A stretch of DNA of 64,000 nt. Source: Neisseria subflava (GTDB lineage: Bacteria; Pseudomonadota; Gammaproteobacteria; Burkholderiales; Neisseriaceae). The notes under the pieces are model-generated. The model searched no databases. It saw nothing but the letters and a program-made list of their open reading frames with translations, and was not told where the DNA came from. The position numbers were made by a program, and so were the translations under genes. The stretch's first letter is position 1; each line of letters starts with the position of its first letter. Below, in pieces: positions 60,618 to 64,000 of the stretch. Where the stretch lies: contig NZ_CP073115.1 of NCBI RefSeq assembly GCF_024205705.1, positions 1,426,001-1,490,000 of the forward strand, given 5' to 3'.

Positions 60618-62897
60618 ATGCTTTCACCCGAATTGGAACACATCCTGCAACTGCTCTACCGTGAAGCACGCAATGCCCGTTATGAGTTTATCAGCTTGGA
60701 ACACCTGCTTTTGGTGTTGATAGAAGAAGATGCGGCTGTGCCGAACGTCTTGAAACTGTGTGGTGCGGATTTGAAAGTCCTGTCCGAGCAGCTTGCCGCC
60801 AGCGTTGCTGAAAACACGCCGCAAATTCCCGATCATCTTTTGGATACGGTCGAAACCCAGCCGACATTGGGCTTCCAACGCGTCATCCAACGGGCGATGG
60901 TGCATACCCAGTCTGCCGGCAAAGCCGCAGTAGAGCCTTTGGATATTTTGGTTGCCATGATGAGCGAATCTGAAAGCCATGCCGTTTATTTCCTCAAATT
61001 GCAATCCATTACGCGCTTCGAAGTCTTGCGTTGCATTGCCCATGGTTCGCCCGATGACGAGGATAGCAATGATTCAGACGGCCTGGGACGCGAGGGCGAA
61101 GAAGCGGAACAAAAAACCGGCTCCCTTTCCGACTACACCGTCAACCTCAACGCCGAAGTCAAAGCCGGCCGTATCGACCCTTTGATTGGTCGCAAACACG
61201 AAATGGAAAGGCTGGTGCAAATCCTGTGCCGCCGCCGCAAAAACAATCCGCTTTTGGTCGGCGAAGCTGGCGTAGGCAAAACCGCGCTGGCGGAAGGTTT
61301 AGCACACCAAATCGTCAACGGCGACATTCCCGACGCGCTGAAAGATGCCGAAGTGTACGCGCTGGATATGGGTTCGCTTTTGGCGGGCACGAAATACCGC
61401 GGCGACTTTGAAGCGCGGGTCAAATCCGTCTTGAAACAGCTCGAAAAAATCCCGTACGCCATTTTATTCATCGACGAAATCCATACCATCATCGGCGCAG
61501 GCAGCACCAGCGGTGGCACGATGGACGCATCCAACCTGCTCAAACCCGCATTGGCGAAAGGTTCATTGCGCTGTATCGGCGCAACCACTTACGACGAATA
61601 CCGCACCATTTTCGACAAAGACCACGCCTTAAGCCGCCGTTTCCAAAAAATTGACGTGGTCGAACCCACCGTTGCCGAGACCGTGCAAATCCTGCGCGGC
61701 TTGAAACCGATGTTTGAAGATTTCCACCAAGTCCGCTATACGCAAGGCGCACTCGAAGCCGCCGCCGAACTCTCCGCCCGCTACATCAACGAACGTTTCC
61801 TGCCCGACAAAGCCATCGACGTGATGGATGAAGCAGGCGCGGCGCAACGGATTCTGCCCAAATCCAAACAGAAAAAAGTCATCGGCAAAGCGCAAATCGA
61901 AACCGTCATCGCCAAAGTCGCGCGGATTCCCGAAAAAACCGTGTCGCACGACGACAAACAAGTGTTGCAATTCCTCGGCCGTGATTTGAAAAACATGGTT
62001 TACGGTCAGGAAAATGCCATTGATGCGCTGGTTGCCGCCGTCAAAATGTCGCGTTCCGGCCTCGCCCTGCCCGACAAACCGATAGGCAGTTTCCTCTTCT
62101 CCGGCCCGACCGGCGTCGGCAAAACCGAAGTCGCCAAACAGCTTGCCTACTCGATGGGCGTACCGCTGCAACGCTTTGATATGTCCGAATACATGGAACG
62201 CCATGCTGTATCGCGCCTCATCGGTGCGCCGCCGGGCTACGTCGGCTTTGAACAAGGCGGCCTTTTGACCGAAGCCGTCAACAAGCAGCCGCATTGTGTG
62301 TTGCTCTTGGACGAAATCGAAAAAGCCCACCCCGACATTTTCAACGTCCTCCTGCAAGTCATGGACGCAGGCAAACTGACCGACAACAACGGCAAGAGTG
62401 CCGACTTCCGCAACGTCATCCTGATTATGACCACCAACGCAGGTGCGGAGAGTCTCAGCCGACCCAGCCTCGGCTTTACCGCCAAACGCGAACGTGGCGA
62501 TGAAATGCAAGCAATCAACAAGCTCTTCACGCCCGAGTTCCGCAACCGCTTGGACGCGATTATCCCGTTTGCACCCTTGTCCGAACCCTTCATCGTAAAA
62601 GTTGTGAACAAATTCCTGCTTCAGCTCGAACACCAGCTCCTCGACAAAAAAGTCGAAGCCGAATTCACGCCGGCATTGCGCAACTATCTGGCGGAAAAAG
62701 GTTTCGACCCGCAAATGGGCGCACGCCCGATGAACCGCCTGATTCAGGAAAAAATCCGCAAACCGCTCGCCGACGAACTCCTGTTCGGTAAACTCGCCGA
62801 AGGTGGCTTCGTGCTGATAGACTGGGATGCGGCAAAAGAAGAAGCCGTGTTGAAATTCAAGAAAAACAAAGCCAAACCTGAAGCAGCAGCGGTTTGA
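60618..62897 (+). CDS. clpA: ATP-dependent protease ATP-binding subunit ClpA
   Basis: A 759-residue double AAA+ unfoldase, length as in E. coli ClpA. N-domain to about 145, then Walker A GEAGVGKT at residue 215 and GPTGVGKT at 496; Walker B LFIDEIHTI and LLLDEIEKAH; the C-terminal tail is KAKPEAAAV. With ClpP it degrades N-end-rule substrates delivered by ClpS. One DUS near 61073 is in the linker after the N-domain. The terminator at 62912-62950 uses the AG-muc variant. Confidence 0.96.
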   Translation: MLSPELEHILQLLYREARNARYEFISLEHLLLVLIEEDAAVPNVLKLCGADLKVLSEQLAASVAENTPQIPDHLLDTVETQPTLGFQRVIQRAMVHTQSAGKAAVEPLDILVAMMSESESHAVYFLKLQSITRFEVLRCIAHGSPDDEDSNDSDGLGREGEEAEQKTGSLSDYTVNLNAEVKAGRIDPLIGRKHEMERLVQILCRRRKNNPLLVGEAGVGKTALAEGLAHQIVNGDIPDALKDAEVYALDMGSLLAGTKYRGDFEARVKSVLKQLEKIPYAILFIDEIHTIIGAGSTSGGTMDASNLLKPALAKGSLRCIGATTYDEYRTIFDKDHALSRRFQKIDVVEPTVAETVQILRGLKPMFEDFHQVRYTQGALEAAAELSARYINERFLPDKAIDVMDEAGAAQRILPKSKQKKVIGKAQIETVIAKVARIPEKTVSHDDKQVLQFLGRDLKNMVYGQENAIDALVAAVKMSRSGLALPDKPIGSFLFSGPTGVGKTEVAKQLAYSMGVPLQRFDMSEYMERHAVSRLIGAPPGYVGFEQGGLLTEAVNKQPHCVLLLDEIEKAHPDIFNVLLQVMDAGKLTDNNGKSADFRNVILIMTTNAGAESLSRPSLGFTAKRERGDEMQAINKLFTPEFRNRLDAIIPFAPLSEPFIVKVVNKFLLQLEHQLLDKKVEAEFTPALRNYLAEKGFDPQMGARPMNRLIQEKIRKPLADELLFGKLAEGGFVLIDWDAAKEEAVLKFKKNKAKPEAAAV

Positions 62898-62911
62898 CGG
62901 ATAAAGGCAAA

Positions 62912-62955
62912 AGGTCGTCTGAAAACGAAATTTCCGTTTTCAGACGACCTTTTTT
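62912..62955 (+). terminator. clpA terminator built from AG-muc-dialect DUS
   Basis: AGGTCGTCTGAAAACG (62912-62927) and CGTTTTCAGACGACCT (62935-62950) form a perfect 16-bp stem with a 7-nt loop and a T-run. Both arms carry AGGTCGTCTGAA instead of AGGCCGTCTGAA. Confidence 0.85.
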
Positions 62956-62977
62956 GTAATTAACATCCAATTCTCAT

Positions 62978-63067
62978 CTATTCTTGTTCGCGGGAGCGGC
63001 TTAAGCCCAATTCCAAATCGGCATGGCGCACAGCCAACTGACGTTCAACTAATTCACGGTAGGTCAT
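62978..63067 (-). CDS. Possible 29-residue microprotein coupled to the 72-residue gene
   Basis: A short frame from ATG 63067 to TAG at 62978-62980 encodes MTYRELVERQLAVRHADLEL plus nine more residues (GLSRSREQE). Its ATG overlaps the stop of the upstream gene as ATGA, a sign of translational coupling, and its composition (charged, helix-forming) is plausible. It could be a chance frame. No family recognised. Confidence 0.35.
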   Translation of the reverse strand: MTYRELVERQLAVRHADLELGLSRSREQE

Positions 63068-63282
63068 TCTTTGATACCCATTAAATATTTTATCCGTCTG
63101 TACAACTTCTTAACCCACGAAATATTTACAAATGTATAAATCTTTGTTACAACTTCGCCGTCATACTGCGCATTTTCCCGTGCAGCCCGAAATTTTGCCC
63201 GGGCTTCTTCAGGGCCGTCCGCCCAAATGCTCAATGACCAGGACTTGCCGTCAAAGCGGTAAGAAAACATGTACTCATTCAT
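63064..63282 (-). CDS. Small unknown protein (72 residues)
   Basis: Start at ATG 63282 (MNEYMFSYRFDGKSWSLSIW); the frame open upstream is the leader of the divergent gene. It continues GPEEARAKFRAARENAQYDG and ends with a hydrophobic/basic YTFVNISWVKKLYRRIKYLM. No family recognised. Its start is 12 bp from that of the divergent yegP-like gene. Confidence 0.55.
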   Translation of the reverse strand: MNEYMFSYRFDGKSWSLSIWADGPEEARAKFRAARENAQYDGEVVTKIYTFVNISWVKKLYRRIKYLMGIKE

Positions 63283-63294
63283 AGGAGAAACCTT

Positions 63295-63465
63295 ATGTAT
63301 TTTGAAATCTATAAAGACGCAAAAGGCGAATACCGTTGGCATTTGAAAGCAGCCAACCATGAAATCATCGCTCAGGGCCAAGGCTACACCAGCAAGCAAA
63401 ACTGCCAGCACGCAGTCGATTTGGTGAAAAGCACTACCGCCGCTACCCCTGTAAAAGAGGTATAA
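63295..63465 (+). CDS. YegP family (DUF1508) protein
   Basis: A 56-residue protein: YFEIYKDAKGEYRWHLKAAN, then EIIAQGQGYTSKQNCQHAVD, the DUF1508/YegP repeat (usually present as one or two copies), closing with AATPVKEV. Function unknown; it has been linked to stress and to phage or plasmid context. ATG follows AGGAG at 63283-63287. Its 5' end overlaps that of the 72-residue gene on the other strand. Confidence 0.85.
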   Translation: MYFEIYKDAKGEYRWHLKAANHEIIAQGQGYTSKQNCQHAVDLVKSTTAATPVKEV

Positions 63466-63481
63466 AATCCGCTTTTACCCT

Positions 63482-63508
63482 AAGCCCGCGCCCTACGCGG
63501 GCTTTTTT
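63482..63508 (+). terminator. Intrinsic terminator after the YegP-like gene
   Basis: AAGCCCGCG (63482-63490) pairs with CGCGGGCTT (63496-63504), followed by TTTT. Confidence 0.85.
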
Positions 63509-63577
63509 GTCAGTCGCCGAATAGTGGTCATAAATAGCAAAATATCTAATAATTTGAGACCTTTGCAAAATTCCCCC

Positions 63578-63615
63578 AAATCCCCTAAATTCCTTCCAAG
63601 ACATTTAGGGGATTT
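63578..63615 (+). promoter_or_regulatory. Hairpin in the transposase leader covering the ribosome binding site
   Basis: AAATCCCCTAAAT (63578-63590) and ATTTAGGGGATTT (63603-63615) are perfectly complementary (13 bp, 12-nt loop). The right arm includes AGGGGAT, the likely Shine-Dalgarno site, 4 nt before the ATG at 63619. Confidence 0.6.
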
Positions 63616-63618
63616 CTC

Positions 63619-64000
63619 ATGAGTACTTTCTTTCAGCAAACCGCACAAGCCATGATTGCCAAACACATCGACCATTTCCCGCTATTGAAGTTGGATCAGG
63701 TGATTGATTGGCAGCCGATCGAACAATACCTGAATCGTCAAAAAACCCGTTACCTCCGAGACCACCGCGGCCGTCCCGCCTATCTCCTGTTGTCCATGTT
63801 CAAAGCCGTCCTGCTCGGACAATGGCACAGCCTCTCCGATCCCGAACTCGAACACAGCCTCATCACCCGCATCGATTTCAACCTGTTTTGCCGTTTTGAC
63901 GAACTGAGCATCCCCGATTACAGCACCTTATGCCGCTACCGCAACTGGCTGGCGCAAGATGACACGCTGTCCGAACTGCTGGAACTGATCAACCGCCAAC
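63619..64000 (+). CDS. IS5-family transposase (partial, runs off the window)
   Basis: 127 codons visible without stop. It begins STFFQQTAQAMIAKHIDHFP and includes LLKLDQVIDWQPIEQYLNRQ, RDHRGRPAYLLLSMFKAVLL, the DUF772-type N-terminal region, and TLCRYRNWLAQDDTLSELLE. The catalytic DDE residues lie beyond the edge. ATG 63619 follows the leader hairpin. Confidence 0.9.
   Translation, partial: MSTFFQQTAQAMIAKHIDHFPLLKLDQVIDWQPIEQYLNRQKTRYLRDHRGRPAYLLLSMFKAVLLGQWHSLSDPELEHSLITRIDFNLFCRFDELSIPDYSTLCRYRNWLAQDDTLSELLELINRQ

Larger units (their letters stand above)
63556..64000 (+). mobile_element. IS5-family insertion sequence (IS1106-type), left part
   Basis: The terminal inverted repeat begins GAGACCTTTGCAAAATTC at 63556, the end I recognise for Neisseria IS1106-type elements, directly before a transposase gene. 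Base positions before it (CTAATAATTT) fit an IS5-like target rich in A/T. The element continues beyond the right edge, so its length and right end cannot be given. Confidence 0.85.

Noticed and set aside
61629..62714. 361-residue minus-strand frame inside clpA
   Set aside because: Antisense of the conserved ClpA second AAA+ domain; no motif of its own.

Overview
This window is a chromosomal segment of a Neisseria species. The 12-mer DNA uptake sequence AGGCCGTCTGAA (AG-DUS dialect) and its reverse complement occur dozens of times on both strands, many as inverted pairs that serve as transcription terminators. The tmRNA tag reads ANDETYALAA, the form I recall for Neisseria, and the right edge carries an IS5-family element of the IS1106 type. 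The AG rather than AT dialect points to a commensal (subflava/flavescens/mucosa-like) rather than N. meningitidis or N. gonorrhoeae. That placement is an inference from DUS dialect only.

Layout. 0-5.4 kb: edge-truncated mlaC, a 4-OT tautomerase, alaA, ssrA (tmRNA) with a clear promoter and terminator, an EEP-family phosphodiesterase, a secreted TonB-like domain protein, and a HAD phosphatase coupled to hda. 5.6-9.9 kb: dedA, then the peptidoglycan O-acetylation operon patA-patB-ape1. 10-12.8 kb: LemA-like protein, membrane metallophosphoesterase, Dyp-type haem peroxidase. 13-18.7 kb: two-partner secretion pair tpsB-tpsA, with hairpins between the genes and an AT-dialect DUS terminator behind it. 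18.8-22.5 kb: recB, interrupted by a -1 shift on an A7 tract. 22.5-33 kb: cysH, dinB, sulfate-binding lipoprotein, three DUF proteins (DUF4198, DUF5672, DUF4424), mutS, panC and panB. 33.1-35 kb: two identical tRNA-Thr(UGU) genes, a spermidine-synthase-like gene and a frameshifted alpha/beta hydrolase. 35-46 kb: Nudix hydrolase, NERD nuclease-like protein, folB/plsY divergent pair, ssb, YajR-like transporter, Tat-exported transglycosylase, ppx, rbfA, truB, nnrE, a SUFU-domain protein, crcB and a COG3235 membrane protein. 46-52 kb: ftsK, aqpZ, two small genes, radC. 52-58 kb: polyamine transporter potGHI with a PuuB-like oxidase, then trxB. 58-64 kb: small secreted proteins, smpB, cold-shock gene, clpS-clpA, a cluster of microgenes, and the start of the IS element.

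Most genes are housekeeping and well conserved. Functional groupings visible here are cell-wall modification (patA/patB/ape1, Tat-SLT), ribosome rescue and proteolysis (ssrA, smpB, clpS/clpA), DNA maintenance (recB, mutS, dinB, radC, ssb, ftsK, hda), polyamine import and catabolism (potGHI, PuuB-like, SpeE-like) and pantothenate synthesis.

The points most worth a second look are: the recB shift, which lies exactly on an in-phase A AAA AAG slippery heptamer; foreign-dialect DUS in mutS and behind tpsA; a possible leader peptide plus hairpin abutting the ppx start codon; the structured tpsB-tpsA gap; and the head-to-head microgenes at 63.0-63.5 kb. I found no convincing new multi-gene system. 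Two genes (recB, the alpha/beta hydrolase) each lack one base in a homopolymer, so sequencing error must be excluded before biology is inferred.
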